A DNA stretch of 64,000 bases from Janthinobacterium sp. (GCF_009923995.1 NZ_RFSK01000008.1:88140-152139), one strand, 5' to 3'. Counted from the stretch's first letter, positions 27,019 to 38,014 are shown. The notes: generated by a model from the letters alone, not told the origin. A program made the numbers and translations.

Positions 27019-28439
27019 TATTTGGTGTCCACAGGTAATTGGATGTCGGCCGCTGCCGCCAGGCTGCCCAGGCGCTGCGTCTCGCCCGTCGCTTCCAGCA
27101 ATTGCGCCAGTCCCATCACATAGTTATAGGCCGTCTGCGCCCGCTGGGTCTCGACCTTGGCCAGGTTCAGGCGCGCATCGACCACTTCCAGCGACGTCAC
27201 CTGCCCTTGCTGGAAGGCCACCGTCTGCAAACGGATATTTTCGCGCGCCAGCTCCACCGACGAGGCCGTGGACAGATACTGGATGCGGGCGTTTTCCAGC
27301 GCGCGCCAGTTCTTTTCGATCAGGGTGGGAATGTCGCGCTCGGCCTGGCGCGCCACCACTTCCACCCGCTCCTGGTCCAGCTTGGCGGCGGCTATCATCT
27401 TGCCCGTGTTGATGCGGTGCACCAGCGGCACGGCCACGACGAGGCCGATGGCCCAGTTCGAGCGCACGAGCTTTTCGCTGCCGCGGTTCAAGTTGTAGTT
27501 CCCGATGGCAAACACCGTGGGCGTGTATTCCTTGCCGTGCAGCTTCAGGGCCTGTTCGGCCTGCGCGCGCTTGCTGTCGATCTTTTTCCAGTTCGCGTTT
27601 TCGCGCATGCCCGTGCTGATGAACGATTGCAAGGTGCCGACGGGCAAGCTGTTGACGAACAAGGGCGTGCTGGGACGCACTTGCGTATTGACGGCGAGCA
27701 AACGGTCGAGTGCCACCTGGGCGATTTCCTCGTCGCTGCGCGCCTGCGCCTCGTCGCTGCGGGCGCCGTCCAGCGCCACGTCGGCGCGCAGGCGCTCGGC
27801 GCGCGAAATCAGGCCGCCCTTTTCCAGCCTGGCCGCGTCGCGCTGGTGTTCCGTCACGCCGGCCGTCACTTCGGCCCGCACGGCGACGACGCGCTTGGCC
27901 AGCAGCAGCTGGAAATAGCGCTGCGCCACCAGGGTGGCCAGCTGCTCTTCCGCTTCCACGCGCTCCGCCTGCGCCGCCTGGGTCAGGCTGGACGCGAGTC
28001 CCTTGACGGCGTCCAGGCGGCCGCCCGTGTAGATGGGCCACATGCCCAGCAAGCCGAACGAGGTCAGGTCCGTCACCACTTCGCGGCTGAGGGAATTGGG
28101 AATCTGTGGCTTGGGCAAGCCGGGAATGGGCGGCAGCACGGATTCGATGCCGCCCACCACGCCGGACAGGCCGCTCGTATCGATGTTCAAGTCCGTCGAC
28201 AGGCGGCCACGGAACGCCGTCAAATCCACCGAGGGGCCGTCGATGTTCGACAGCGCCTCGGCCTTGAGCGTTTTGGCACGCACGTCGAGCACGGCACCTT
28301 GCACGGCACCCGAGGCGGCAGCGGCTTGCTGCAGCGCCTCGTTGAAACTCAAAGGCGCGCCGGCCGGCACTTGCGCCAGCGCTGGCAAAGCGATACTCAG
28401 CGCGCCAGCCAGTAATAAATGTCCTTGCAATCTGCCCAT
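27018..28439 (-). CDS. TolC-family outer-membrane efflux protein
   Basis: The 473-residue product begins with a signal peptide (MGRLQGHLLLAGALSIALPALAQ) and continues with the helical and beta-strand pattern of TolC/OprM proteins, including APLSFNEALQQAAAASGAV. It is the first gene of the export operon TolC, HlyD, permease, permease. A longer GTG start 33 bp upstream would add residues before the signal peptide and is less likely. No lipobox cysteine follows the signal sequence. Confidence 0.88.
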   Translation of the reverse strand: MGRLQGHLLLAGALSIALPALAQVPAGAPLSFNEALQQAAAASGAVQGAVLDVRAKTLKAEALSNIDGPSVDLTAFRGRLSTDLNIDTSGLSGVVGGIESVLPPIPGLPKPQIPNSLSREVVTDLTSFGLLGMWPIYTGGRLDAVKGLASSLTQAAQAERVEAEEQLATLVAQRYFQLLLAKRVVAVRAEVTAGVTEHQRDAARLEKGGLISRAERLRADVALDGARSDEAQARSDEEIAQVALDRLLAVNTQVRPSTPLFVNSLPVGTLQSFISTGMRENANWKKIDSKRAQAEQALKLHGKEYTPTVFAIGNYNLNRGSEKLVRSNWAIGLVVAVPLVHRINTGKMIAAAKLDQERVEVVARQAERDIPTLIEKNWRALENARIQYLSTASSVELARENIRLQTVAFQQGQVTSLEVVDARLNLAKVETQRAQTAYNYVMGLAQLLEATGETQRLGSLAAAADIQLPVDTK

Positions 28440-28561
28440 GTAGCGTCCAGTCAATGAATGAGGGGAAAGCACGGGATTGCCATGTTTATACTTTCACAAT
28501 AGCAATTATATGCAAGGAAGTCCATTCCAGCCTGCACTGGAGGAAAGTGTCGCTTCCACGC

Positions 28562-28590
28562 AAAAACGGGCGCCTCTTGCGGGGCGCCCG
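28562..28590 (-). terminator. rho-independent terminator of aspD
   Basis: Read on the minus strand, CGGGCGCC and GGCGCCCG form an 8-bp stem followed by TTTTT. It lies 27 bp after the aspartate decarboxylase stop and closes the aspT-aspT-aspD transcript. Confidence 0.85.
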
Positions 28591-28616
28591 TGGTCATCAA
28601 TCAAGCATGGAGAAAC

Positions 28617-30242
<1,626 letters not shown>

Positions 30243-30302
30243 TTATTAGACAAGTGAGGAGGCCCCGTGCGGGCGGCCTGGATAGTACTGATACTCGCTG
30301 AC

Positions 30303-31991
30303 TCAGACGAAGGCCACGACGAGCGGGCCCAGCAAGGTCAGGAAAACGTTGGCCAAGGCATAGGTGATGGCAAATGGCACGGTGGGAATGGAGTTCTGCG
30401 CCGCGTTCAGCACTTCGCCGAAGGCGGGATTGGCGCTGCGCGAGCCGGACAAGGCACCGGCAAACACGGCAACGTTGTCATAGCGCAAGACGTAGCGGCC
30501 GATCAGCATGGTCAATATCATCGGCAGGATGGTGACGACGACGCCCACGCCGAACAGGGTCAGGCCATGCTGGCGCACGGTTTCCACGGCTTGCAGGCCG
30601 GAGGTGAGACCGACGACGGCGACGAAGCCGGCCAGGCCCAGGTCCTTGAGGATCTGCACGGCGCCGCTGGGCATGTAGCCGAAGGTCTGGCGCTTGGCGC
30701 GGAACCAGCCGAACACGAGGCCCGACAGCAGCACGCCGCCGCCGCTGCCCAGGGTCAGCGGGATGGAACCGATGCGCGCCACCAGCAAGCCCACCAGCAG
30801 GCCGACGACGAGGCCGGCACCCATGTAGACGAAGTCCGTCTTGGCGCTCGGCACGATCATGTAGCCCACTTCGGCCGCCACGCGCTTGACGTCCTGCTCG
30901 GCGCCATAAATGGTCACCACGTCGCCCGTCTGCACGACGGTTTCCGACTGCATGGGCAGGATCTTGCCCATGCGGCTCAGCTGCACGACGAAGATGCCGT
31001 GACGCACGCCCGGCGCCGTCGCGTTGCGGATCTCGCCCACCGTCTTGTTGTGATAGATCTTGTTGGTCAGCACCATGTCGCGGCGCTGCATCACCAGTTC
31101 CATGCCTTCGACGGCATGCAATTCCTTGCCCAGCTGGGAAGACACGCTGAGCATGGCTTCGCGGCGGCCCACCAGCAGCACGATGTCGTCGGCGGCCAGC
31201 ACCAGGTCCTGGCTGACGTCGATGACCTGGCCGTTGCGCTTCACGCGCTCGATGGTGATGGCCGTGTTCGGATTGGCGCTTTCGATGTCCGCCACGGAAC
31301 GCCCGGCGCCCGGACCCACTTCATAGATGCGGCCGATGAGGTCGGGCGCGGCGGGCGTCTGGCCAGGTCCCAGCACCTGCACGCCTGCCTGCAGCGCCGT
31401 TTCCGCCTTGATCGCGTCTTCGCGGATGGTGCGGCCCATGAGCTTGGGCAAGATGTTGACGCAGACGATGATGGCCCCGAACGAGCCGAACACATAGGTG
31501 ACGGCATAGCCGACGGCCACGTTGCCCTGCAGGCGCGCCACTTCGTCCGCCGCCAGGCCCAGCTTGGCGATGGCGTCGCCCGCCGTGCCGATGATGGCCG
31601 ACTGCGTCAAGCCGCCCGCCGCCACGCCGGCCGCCAGGCCCTTGTCCAGGTCGAAGATCTTGGCCATGATGACCACCGTCAGCAGCGCCGTCACGGCCAG
31701 CACCACGGCCAGGATGATTTCGCGCACGGACTGGCGGCCCAGGGAATTGAAGAACTGCGGCCCGCTTTCATAGCCGACGGCATAAATGAACAGTGCGAAC
31801 AGCACCGACTTGACGCCGGGATCGATGGCGACGCCCACCTGGCTGACGAGCACCGCCACCAGGAGTGAACCGGCGACGCCGCCCAGCTGGAAGGAGCCGA
31901 ACTTGATCTTGCCGATGTAGTAGCCCACTGCCAGGGAGAGAAACAGGGCAATTTCAGGCGACTTCTTGAATAACTCGTGCAACCATTCCAT
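30303..31991 (-). CDS. aspT: AspT-family aspartate:alanine antiporter, copy 1
   Basis: The 562-residue membrane protein has about five N-terminal transmembrane helices. Two cytoplasmic TrkA-C-like domains (about residues 200-370, including VIDVSQDLVLAADDIVLLVG) and a second helical bundle (about 380-562) follow, which is the AAE/YidE architecture. AspT exchanges external aspartate for internal alanine, and with AspD this consumes protons inside. It lies directly upstream of aspD and downstream of a second AspT-like gene. Confidence 0.88.
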   Translation of the reverse strand: MEWLHELFKKSPEIALFLSLAVGYYIGKIKFGSFQLGGVAGSLLVAVLVSQVGVAIDPGVKSVLFALFIYAVGYESGPQFFNSLGRQSVREIILAVVLAVTALLTVVIMAKIFDLDKGLAAGVAAGGLTQSAIIGTAGDAIAKLGLAADEVARLQGNVAVGYAVTYVFGSFGAIIVCVNILPKLMGRTIREDAIKAETALQAGVQVLGPGQTPAAPDLIGRIYEVGPGAGRSVADIESANPNTAITIERVKRNGQVIDVSQDLVLAADDIVLLVGRREAMLSVSSQLGKELHAVEGMELVMQRRDMVLTNKIYHNKTVGEIRNATAPGVRHGIFVVQLSRMGKILPMQSETVVQTGDVVTIYGAEQDVKRVAAEVGYMIVPSAKTDFVYMGAGLVVGLLVGLLVARIGSIPLTLGSGGGVLLSGLVFGWFRAKRQTFGYMPSGAVQILKDLGLAGFVAVVGLTSGLQAVETVRQHGLTLFGVGVVVTILPMILTMLIGRYVLRYDNVAVFAGALSGSRSANPAFGEVLNAAQNSIPTVPFAITYALANVFLTLLGPLVVAFV

Positions 31992-32070
31992 GCTGACCGC
32001 CTTTCGTTTTGAAGGAATTCTTTACTGCGACGACAACTCTTTACTGCTGTCCCATGCGCCAGCCCCCGCC

Positions 32071-33753
32071 TCAGGCGTGCACGGAGCCGGCCAGGGCCAC
32101 GATGAGCGGCCCCAGCAGGGGCAGCACGACGTTCGAGATGGCATACGTGATCGTGTAGCCCAGCAAGGGCGTGGAATTGCCGGCCGCGTTCTGCACGGCG
32201 GACAGGGCCGGCGTACTGCATTGCTGGCCGGCAATGGCACCCAACAGCACGGGCGCTTCCAGTTTCAGGAAAAAGTGCCCCACGCACAGCGAGATCGAGG
32301 CGGGAACGGCGGCGATCAGCACGCCCATCAGGGGCAGCGACAGGCCGTACTGGCGGATCAGGTCGATCGCCTGCGGCCCGGACGCCAGGCCCACGCAGGC
32401 GATGAAGGTGGCCAGGCCGATGTCTTTCATCATGTCCAGCGCGCTCGGGTGGATGCCCGGCATGCCCGGCTTCCTCGCCTGGTACCAGCCGAACACGAGG
32501 CCCGTCAGTAAGGCGCCGCCGCCCGTGCCCAGTGAAAAGGGAATGCCGCCCAGCTTGGCGGAAAAGCCGCCGATGTACACGCCCAGCACGATGCCGATGC
32601 TGGCATACACGATATTGCTGCGGTCGCCCGTGGGCACGCGCTTGCCGATGGCGGCCAGGGCCGTGTTCAGCTCGCGCCCTTCCGTCGTGCCGTACAGGCG
32701 CAGCACGTCGTCGCGCTGCAGGGCCAGGTCCGGCAGGGGCGGCATGCTGTGTTCGCCACGGATGACGGCCGCCACGTGCACGCCGGCGGGCAAGGCCAGC
32801 TGGCGCAGGGGCTGGCCCACGAGCGACGCTTGCTGCAGCACCACTTCGACGGCGGAAACGGCCATGTTCAGGCCCGTCGTGTCGGCAAATTCATCGCCGA
32901 GGATGGATTCGGCCGCCACCAGCGCGGGGCGGTGGCCGATCACCAGCACCTCGTCGTTGGCGCGCAGGCGCAGTTCCGGCACCAAGGGCAGGACCTTGCC
33001 ATGGCGGCGCACGCGCGTGATGCTGGCGCGGCCCGCAAAAATGGTTTGCAGCGAGTCGAGGCGCCGTCCCGCGCCGCGGCTGATGCGGTAAGCCCGTCCC
33101 ACCATTTCCGGCGTCGCCTGCAAGTCGTCGGCGCCCGCCTGCGCGCCGCCCATCTGCGCCCACAGCTTGTCCGCTTCCTCGCGCAGATTGACGCGCAGCA
33201 AGAGCGGGAAGATCTGGCTGGTGATGATGACGATGGTGATGAGGCCGAAGATATACGTGATCGAATACGCGGTGACGACGTTGGCCTGCAGCTCGGCGAT
33301 GCGCGCCACGGGCAGGGCCAGCTTGGAAATGGCGTCCGTGGCCGTGCCGACGACGGCGGACTCGGTCGCCGCGCCCGCCATCATGCCGGCCGCCGTGCCC
33401 TGATCCAGGCCCATGAGACGCGTGGCCAGCAAGACCAGCGCCAGCACGGCCACCACTTCGATCAGGCAGAGTATGCCCAGACGCAAGCCCTTGGCATTCA
33501 GGTTGGCAAAGAACTGGGGGCCGCCCGCATAGCCGAGGGCAAAGATGAAGAGCATGAAGAAAACATTCTTCACGCTGGCGTCGAGCGTGATGCCCACCTG
33601 CCCGATCAGCAGCGCGGCGATCAGGGTGCCGCACACGCCGCCCAGCTGGATGGGACCGAAGCGTATCTGCCCCACCGCGTAGCCCAGCGCCAGCGCCAGA
33701 AACAAGGCCAGTTCCGGTACCTGGTGCAATACCGACGCGATCGAATCGAGCAT
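32071..33753 (-). CDS. AspT-family aspartate:alanine antiporter, copy 2
   Basis: The 560-residue paralog of the following gene has the same start (ELALFLALALGYAVGQIRFG; compare EIALFLSLAVGYYIGKIKFG) and the same two TrkA-C-like domains and C-terminal bundle. The internal ATG is chosen because GAAGG precedes it and it aligns with the paralog. An upstream extension of 85 residues lacks hydrophobic character. It may form a hetero-oligomer with copy 1, have a different amino-acid preference, or be a backup. An FNR-type box lies about 240 bp upstream. Confidence 0.85.
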   Translation of the reverse strand: MLDSIASVLHQVPELALFLALALGYAVGQIRFGPIQLGGVCGTLIAALLIGQVGITLDASVKNVFFMLFIFALGYAGGPQFFANLNAKGLRLGILCLIEVVAVLALVLLATRLMGLDQGTAAGMMAGAATESAVVGTATDAISKLALPVARIAELQANVVTAYSITYIFGLITIVIITSQIFPLLLRVNLREEADKLWAQMGGAQAGADDLQATPEMVGRAYRISRGAGRRLDSLQTIFAGRASITRVRRHGKVLPLVPELRLRANDEVLVIGHRPALVAAESILGDEFADTTGLNMAVSAVEVVLQQASLVGQPLRQLALPAGVHVAAVIRGEHSMPPLPDLALQRDDVLRLYGTTEGRELNTALAAIGKRVPTGDRSNIVYASIGIVLGVYIGGFSAKLGGIPFSLGTGGGALLTGLVFGWYQARKPGMPGIHPSALDMMKDIGLATFIACVGLASGPQAIDLIRQYGLSLPLMGVLIAAVPASISLCVGHFFLKLEAPVLLGAIAGQQCSTPALSAVQNAAGNSTPLLGYTITYAISNVVLPLLGPLIVALAGSVHA

Positions 33754-33991
33754 GGGCAAACCTTCGAAAAGAGACGGATGGTTACTGAAAATCTGGGCGT
33801 TCTCAGGCTGGCAGGGGCTTGCTTTTGAACGGGCGCATACGTCCCGCGCACGACCTGCCATGGAGGTTTGTGCTGGGAAAATGTTGTAACGTGGAATTAT
33901 GTTCGGCGAAAATTTTATAAGTGTCAACAGGTGTTCTGTTGAACTCGTCTTGCGTTTCATCAAACAAGCTGCGCACGATTGAATGACTTGT

Positions 33992-34005
33992 TTGACACTG
34001 ATCAA
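33992..34005 (-). promoter_or_regulatory. FNR/ANR-type box upstream of aspT-aspT-aspD
   Basis: On the minus strand TTGATCAGTGTCAA matches TTGATNNNNGTCAA at every fixed position. It lies between the substrate-binding-protein gene and the antiporter genes. No clear -10 was found at the class II distance, so the transcription start is not assigned. Confidence 0.65.
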
Positions 34006-34013
34006 CAATACTA

Positions 34014-34892
34014 TTAGTAATGTTTGGGACGGTACCAGAGTGCCTTGCGCGCCAGTGGTGTTTCCTCCGGCAAGTCGGGATTGAGCAAGTCCAGCACCTG
34101 CCGCTGCGGCAACTTCAGCCCGTCCGCGAGGCGGCCGAAATGGCGCTGGAACAAGTGGCCGAAGCTGCCATCGGCAAGCATTTTCTCCAGTCCCGTTTCA
34201 AGATGGCGCGCCAGCTCCGGCCGGTGCTTGCCGACAAAAAAATACAGGGCCGCCGGGTAGCGGATGACGAGGTGGCCGTCCAGCGCCAGCGGCAGCTGCG
34301 CATGGCTGGCCAGCTCGCTTTGCGCCTCGATTACGGAACGGGGAAAGTAATCGATGCGGCCCGCCGCCAGTTGCTGGAACAGGCCTTCGTAGGTGCTGGA
34401 AGTATCGATGCGCAAGCCATTCGATTGCAGGATGGCGGCATCGGGCCAGTCGCTCATCTGGCCGGCCGACAGGCGCGCCAGGTCCGCCAGGCTGCGCACC
34501 TGACGCAGCAGCTGCGGCTGGCGCGCCTGGATCAGGGCCACGCGCCAGCCGATGAGTCCCCGGTCGATGGGGATGCGCACCGGCAGCAGCTGGGTTTCGC
34601 GCGCGCGGCTGGTCATGGCCCAGACGATGTCCACGCTGCCCGACGCCGTGGCGATCTCCTGCATGGCGCGCGTCTGCACCATGCGCAAGGTGGAGCGGCG
34701 CAGCGCGTAAGCATGCCCCGAGCGTTCCAATGCCAGCTGCAGCAAGGCCGTGACATAGGCTTGCTGGGGATCGTCCAGCGCCTGGTGGCGCGGATAGACG
34801 AGCGCTTGCGGCTGCGGCACCGCGGCCGGGGCAGCCAGGACCCTGTCGAGCGGCCACAGGCAGGCAAGCATGAGCACGGGACGGCGCCGCAT
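34014..34892 (-). CDS. periplasmic amino-acid-type substrate-binding protein (family 3-like)
   Basis: The 292-residue product has an N-terminal signal segment (LMLACLWPLDRVLAAPAA). A bilobed-binding-protein-like body follows, with SSTYEGLFQQLAAGRIDYFPRS and a C-terminal GSFGHLFQRHFG element common in SBP_bac_3 proteins. No transporter genes adjoin it. It may be an orphan receptor or a sensory protein rather than part of an importer. The ligand is unknown. Confidence 0.7.
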   Translation of the reverse strand: MRRRPVLMLACLWPLDRVLAAPAAVPQPQALVYPRHQALDDPQQAYVTALLQLALERSGHAYALRRSTLRMVQTRAMQEIATASGSVDIVWAMTSRARETQLLPVRIPIDRGLIGWRVALIQARQPQLLRQVRSLADLARLSAGQMSDWPDAAILQSNGLRIDTSSTYEGLFQQLAAGRIDYFPRSVIEAQSELASHAQLPLALDGHLVIRYPAALYFFVGKHRPELARHLETGLEKMLADGSFGHLFQRHFGRLADGLKLPQRQVLDLLNPDLPEETPLARKALWYRPKHY

Positions 34893-35028
34893 GGCCCCTC
34901 CTTTCCAGCGCTTTCATAGCGTTCTTATCAGAATGACAGTATCGCGCAGCGAGGATGGCTTGTCGACTGGAATATGGAAACTGTGTACAAAACAACAGCA
35001 ATACACGGGAACACGGGACAGGGAAGAA

Positions 35029-35042
35029 TTAATCCAGATCAA
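35029..35042 (+). promoter_or_regulatory. FNR/ANR-type box upstream of the HMA gene
   Basis: TTAATCCAGATCAA matches TTGATNNNNATCAA at 9 of 10 fixed positions. It lies about 100 bp before the small HMA gene. An AT-rich stretch (TAAATC, 35062-35067) is a weak -10 candidate. Confidence 0.55.
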
Positions 35043-35140
35043 TAAAAGCGCAAATAGAAAATAAATCTTGCGTGCGGCGCTGGACGGCATGCGCGCCCCT
35101 CGCCTACGCTGTTTTTTTATTTGAAAAACAAGAGGAACAC

Positions 35141-35404
35141 ATGCAAACAGCACGCTTGAACATCATCGGCATGGACCACGAGGGCTGCGCCGACCGGCTG
35201 ACGGGCGCACTCGAAGCGGTCGCCGGCGTGGCCACCGTGTGCGTCTCGCTGGCCCGTCACGGCGCCACGGTGCAGTTCGACGAACGGCTGGCCACGCAGG
35301 AACGCCTGCTGGCGGCCGTCAACGACGCCGGTTTCATGGGCGAGGCGACGGAGGAAGAACAGCTGGCCTCGTGCAGCGGCGCCTGCGGCCACTGCCGCCA
35401 CTGA
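35141..35404 (+). CDS. small HMA-like (heavy-metal-associated) protein
   Basis: The 87-residue protein has a ferredoxin-like HMA fold pattern: LNIIGMDHEGCADRLTGALEAVAGV, then ATVQFDERLATQERLLAAVNDAGF. The metal loop is GMDHEGC, so the first of the two usual cysteines is His. The C-terminus adds CSGACGHCRH, four Cys/His-rich residues that could supply ligands. It could be a copper chaperone or carry another soft metal. AGAGGA precedes the ATG, and an FNR-type box lies upstream, linking it to the anaerobic genes around it. Confidence 0.75.
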   Translation: MQTARLNIIGMDHEGCADRLTGALEAVAGVATVCVSLARHGATVQFDERLATQERLLAAVNDAGFMGEATEEEQLASCSGACGHCRH

Positions 35405-35429
35405 ACCCCGCCTGCCGCGCGCCTGCCGC

Positions 35430-35975
35430 TCACCCTCCCCGCGCACCCCGGTCGCGCAAATGGGCCAGCACGCGGCGTGGCCCCAGCGCATGCAGGTCGA
35501 ACGGCGGCAGCTCGATGGCGTCGAGCGTATTCTTGAACAGCAGGCCCAGCTCCGTATCGCCTTCCAGGCTCAGGCGGCGGCTGAAGAACAGCGTGTCCGG
35601 GTCTTCCTGGCGCCGCGCCAGCAGCATCAGGTCGTGCACGCTGGCGGCGATGCACAGCTCCGGCACGTCCACATAGCGCTCGGCCACGAAGACCGTGCCC
35701 TGCCACTCGAAATCGAAGGCGATGCCCGCGTCCAGCAGGCGCAGGCGCAGGCTGCGCCCTTCCAGGCTGCGCCGCACGTCGTCGGGCAATTGCGGCGCCA
35801 GCAGGCGGTTCAAGCCCTGCACGAACAGCCAGGAAGCGGGATACGGCGGCAGCTTGGACAGCAGCTCGGCCAGCGGTTCGGGCAGGCGGTACGACGGTCC
35901 CCCCTTGCACAGGCCGGGCGCGGCGGCAACGGGCGCCGGGGCGGGAATGGGCAGTCTTTCCAGTTGCTCTTGCAT
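35430..35975 (-). CDS. ubiT: UbiT, SCP2-domain lipid-binding factor for O2-independent ubiquinone synthesis
   Basis: The 181-residue protein contains an SCP2-like domain (about residues 45-160: PASWLFVQGLNRLLAP, LDAGIAFDFEWQGTVFVAE, ELCIAASVHDLMLLA). UbiT is needed with UbiU and UbiV to make ubiquinone without oxygen, probably by handling the lipid intermediates. It follows ubiV with a 20-bp gap. The ATG is chosen over an upstream TTG because AAGGAA lies 8 bases before it. Confidence 0.88.
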   Translation of the reverse strand: MQEQLERLPIPAPAPVAAAPGLCKGGPSYRLPEPLAELLSKLPPYPASWLFVQGLNRLLAPQLPDDVRRSLEGRSLRLRLLDAGIAFDFEWQGTVFVAERYVDVPELCIAASVHDLMLLARRQEDPDTLFFSRRLSLEGDTELGLLFKNTLDAIELPPFDLHALGPRRVLAHLRDRGARGG

Positions 35976-35995
35976 GGTAGTTCCTTTCGAGGCGA

Positions 35996-36898
35996 TCAAT
36001 GGGCGGTGCGCTGTTCCATGCCGGGCTGGCCATGCCAGTAGCCGTCGCAGGCGCCGGCCGGCTGGCAGGCTGCCAGCTGCGCCTGGGCGCCGATGCCGCT
36101 GACCTGGCCGCGCCGGGCGCGGTCAAAGATGGCGATGACTTTTTCCGTATGCATGGCCTGCGGGCTGATGCGCGCCACGCCCACGCCCATGTCGCGCATG
36201 GCGTCCAGTTCGCGCACGAGGTTATAGACGAGTGCCGACTGCGTCTGCGTGCCATTCAGGACCAGGAACGGCACTTCGTCGCGCGTGCGCAGCAGCAGGC
36301 CATCCGGCTCTTCCAGGCAGCTGTAGCCGCAATCGTCCTTCGGCAGGTTGCGGTTGCGCGCCGTGAAGCAGCGCGCGGAAAAGGCCAGCGGCATGCGGCC
36401 ATAGGCGAACACTTCCGTCTCCAGGCCGTCCGGCTTCTGGCGCTGCATTTCCGCCAGCGCCGCCTGCCCCATTTCCAGCGGCATCACCCAGCGCCGCGCG
36501 CCCAGGCGCGCCAGCAATTGCAGGCTGGGGCCATTGAACAGGTTCAGGTGGGGACCGGCGACGAAGGGCGCGCCCTTTTCCATGCAGTGCACGGCGCCCA
36601 TGTCGTTCGCTTCGACGCCGTAGCGGCCATTGCCCGTGATGCGGCGCAGGGTCGCCAGCTCGGCGCCCGCCTCGATCAGCGCCTGCGTCGACAGCACCAC
36701 CTCCTTGCCGGCAGCGGCCAGCATGTCGGCGATATCGAGCCAGTCGGCCAAGCGCAGCTCGTGCCGGCGCGAGCAGACGGTTTCACCGAGATACACGATA
36801 TCGACGGCGGTGGCGGCCATCTGCTGGTAAAACTCGAAGACGGTGGCGCGCGGCCAGTAGTACAGCAAGGGGCCCAGTGAAAGCTTCAGCATGTTCAT
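35996..36898 (-). CDS. ubiV: UbiV, U32-family Fe-S protein for O2-independent ubiquinone hydroxylation
   Basis: The 300-residue U32-family protein has cysteines placed as in Ubi[11 protein letters not shown] near the N-terminus and [20 protein letters not shown] around residues 175-195. These are expected to hold a 4Fe-4S cluster. UbiV works in a complex with UbiU to hydroxylate ubiquinone precursors anaerobically. The gene begins 3 bp after the ubiU stop. Confidence 0.92.
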   Translation of the reverse strand: MNMLKLSLGPLLYYWPRATVFEFYQQMAATAVDIVYLGETVCSRRHELRLADWLDIADMLAAAGKEVVLSTQALIEAGAELATLRRITGNGRYGVEANDMGAVHCMEKGAPFVAGPHLNLFNGPSLQLLARLGARRWVMPLEMGQAALAEMQRQKPDGLETEVFAYGRMPLAFSARCFTARNRNLPKDDCGYSCLEEPDGLLLRTRDEVPFLVLNGTQTQSALVYNLVRELDAMRDMGVGVARISPQAMHTEKVIAIFDRARRGQVSGIGAQAQLAACQPAGACDGYWHGQPGMEQRTAH

Positions 36899-36901
36899 CC
36901 T

Positions 36902-37948
36902 TTATTTCCAAGATCTGTGGTACGCACCGAGGGTGTGCTGCTGCCCTTCGGCCAGCTTGTCCATGGCCGCCATCCAGCCCGGCTTGACGGCGTAGCGCGC
37001 ATTGCCTTCGCGGCAGGCGTCGATCGCTTCGCGCCACACGCGCGTCACCTGCGCGACATACGCGGGACTGCGCTGGCGGCCTTCGATCTTGACGGCGCGC
37101 ACGCCCATGGCGATCAGCTGCGGCAGCAGCGCCAGCGTGTTCAGGCTGGCCGGTTCCTCGATGGCGTAATATTCTTCGTCGTTGACTTCGAAGCGCCCCT
37201 TGCACAGGGTGGGATAGCTGGCGTTCTCGCCGGGCGCGTAGCGGTCGATCAGCACGCCGTTCAGGCGCGATTCCAGGCCCTGCGGTGTTTCCAGCCAGCG
37301 CACGGATTTCGCGGGTGAACACACGCCATGCGTATTCGGTGCCTCGCCCGTCGCATACGACGACAGCGCGCAGCGCCCCTCGACCATCACGCACAGGCTG
37401 CCGAAGCCGAACACCTCGATTTCGACGTCCGTCTTGGCGATCAGCTGCTCGACCTGGGCCATCGACAGCACGCGGGGCAGCACGGCGCGGGCGATGCCGA
37501 AGTGTTCGTGATAAAAATTGATGGCCTCGTAATTCGTCGCCGAGCCCTGCACGGACAGGTGCAGGCGCAGCTGCGGGTGGTGCTGCGCCGCGTAGGCCAT
37601 CAGGCCCGGGTCGGCGACGATCATGGCGTCGATGCCGGCATCGGCGGCGCGGTCGATGGCGCTGCGCCACACGGCCCAGTTGTGCGGCTGCGGATAGGTG
37701 TTCAGCGCCAGCAGCACCTTGCGCCCGTACTGGTGGGCATAGCGCACGCCCTCGGCGATGGCCTTTTCGTCGAAATTGAGGCCGGCGAAATTGCGCGCAT
37801 TGGTGGCGTCGCGAAAACCCAGGTAGACGGTGTCGGCGCCATTGTCGACTGCCGCCTTCAGGGCGGGCAGGCTGCCGGCGGGACAGACCAGTTCCAGCGG
37901 CCCGGCCACGCGGGTGGCGGTGGTTGCTTCAAGCATCATGATGTTCAC
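36902..37948 (-). CDS. ubiU: UbiU, U32-family Fe-S protein for O2-independent ubiquinone hydroxylation
   Basis: The 348-residue U32 protein starts ELVCPAGSLPALKAAVDNGADTVYLG. It has four cysteines in the UbiU pattern (GSLCVMVEGRCALS, THGVCSPAKS, YPTLCKGRF) for a 4Fe-4S cluster. It is first in the ubiU-ubiV-ubiT operon, behind an FNR-type box and a TATAGT -10. A second in-frame ATG lies three codons downstream, so the exact start is uncertain by a few residues. Confidence 0.93.
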   Translation of the reverse strand: MNIMMLEATTATRVAGPLELVCPAGSLPALKAAVDNGADTVYLGFRDATNARNFAGLNFDEKAIAEGVRYAHQYGRKVLLALNTYPQPHNWAVWRSAIDRAADAGIDAMIVADPGLMAYAAQHHPQLRLHLSVQGSATNYEAINFYHEHFGIARAVLPRVLSMAQVEQLIAKTDVEIEVFGFGSLCVMVEGRCALSSYATGEAPNTHGVCSPAKSVRWLETPQGLESRLNGVLIDRYAPGENASYPTLCKGRFEVNDEEYYAIEEPASLNTLALLPQLIAMGVRAVKIEGRQRSPAYVAQVTRVWREAIDACREGNARYAVKPGWMAAMDKLAEGQQHTLGAYHRSWK

Positions 37949-37972
37949 TCCCGTGTCGGCTCAGGGTGCAGA

Positions 37973-38014
37973 CTATAGCGCCGCGCAGGGCGCGCAGTCC
38001 TTGACGCAGGTGAA
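37973..38014 (-). promoter_or_regulatory. FNR-type class II promoter of ubiUVT
   Basis: On the minus strand a TTCACCTGCGTCAA box (38001-38014; its complement TTGACGCAGGTGAA is 8 of 10 to TTGATNNNNGTCAA) is followed by a -10 TATAGT (37973-37978). A start about 7 bp after the -10 puts the box centre at about -41.5, the classic activator position for FNR. Confidence 0.65.

Noticed and set aside
33754..34008. An 85-residue N-terminal extension of the second AspT protein
   Set aside because: The extension is not hydrophobic, does not align with the paralog, and a ribosome binding site precedes the internal ATG.
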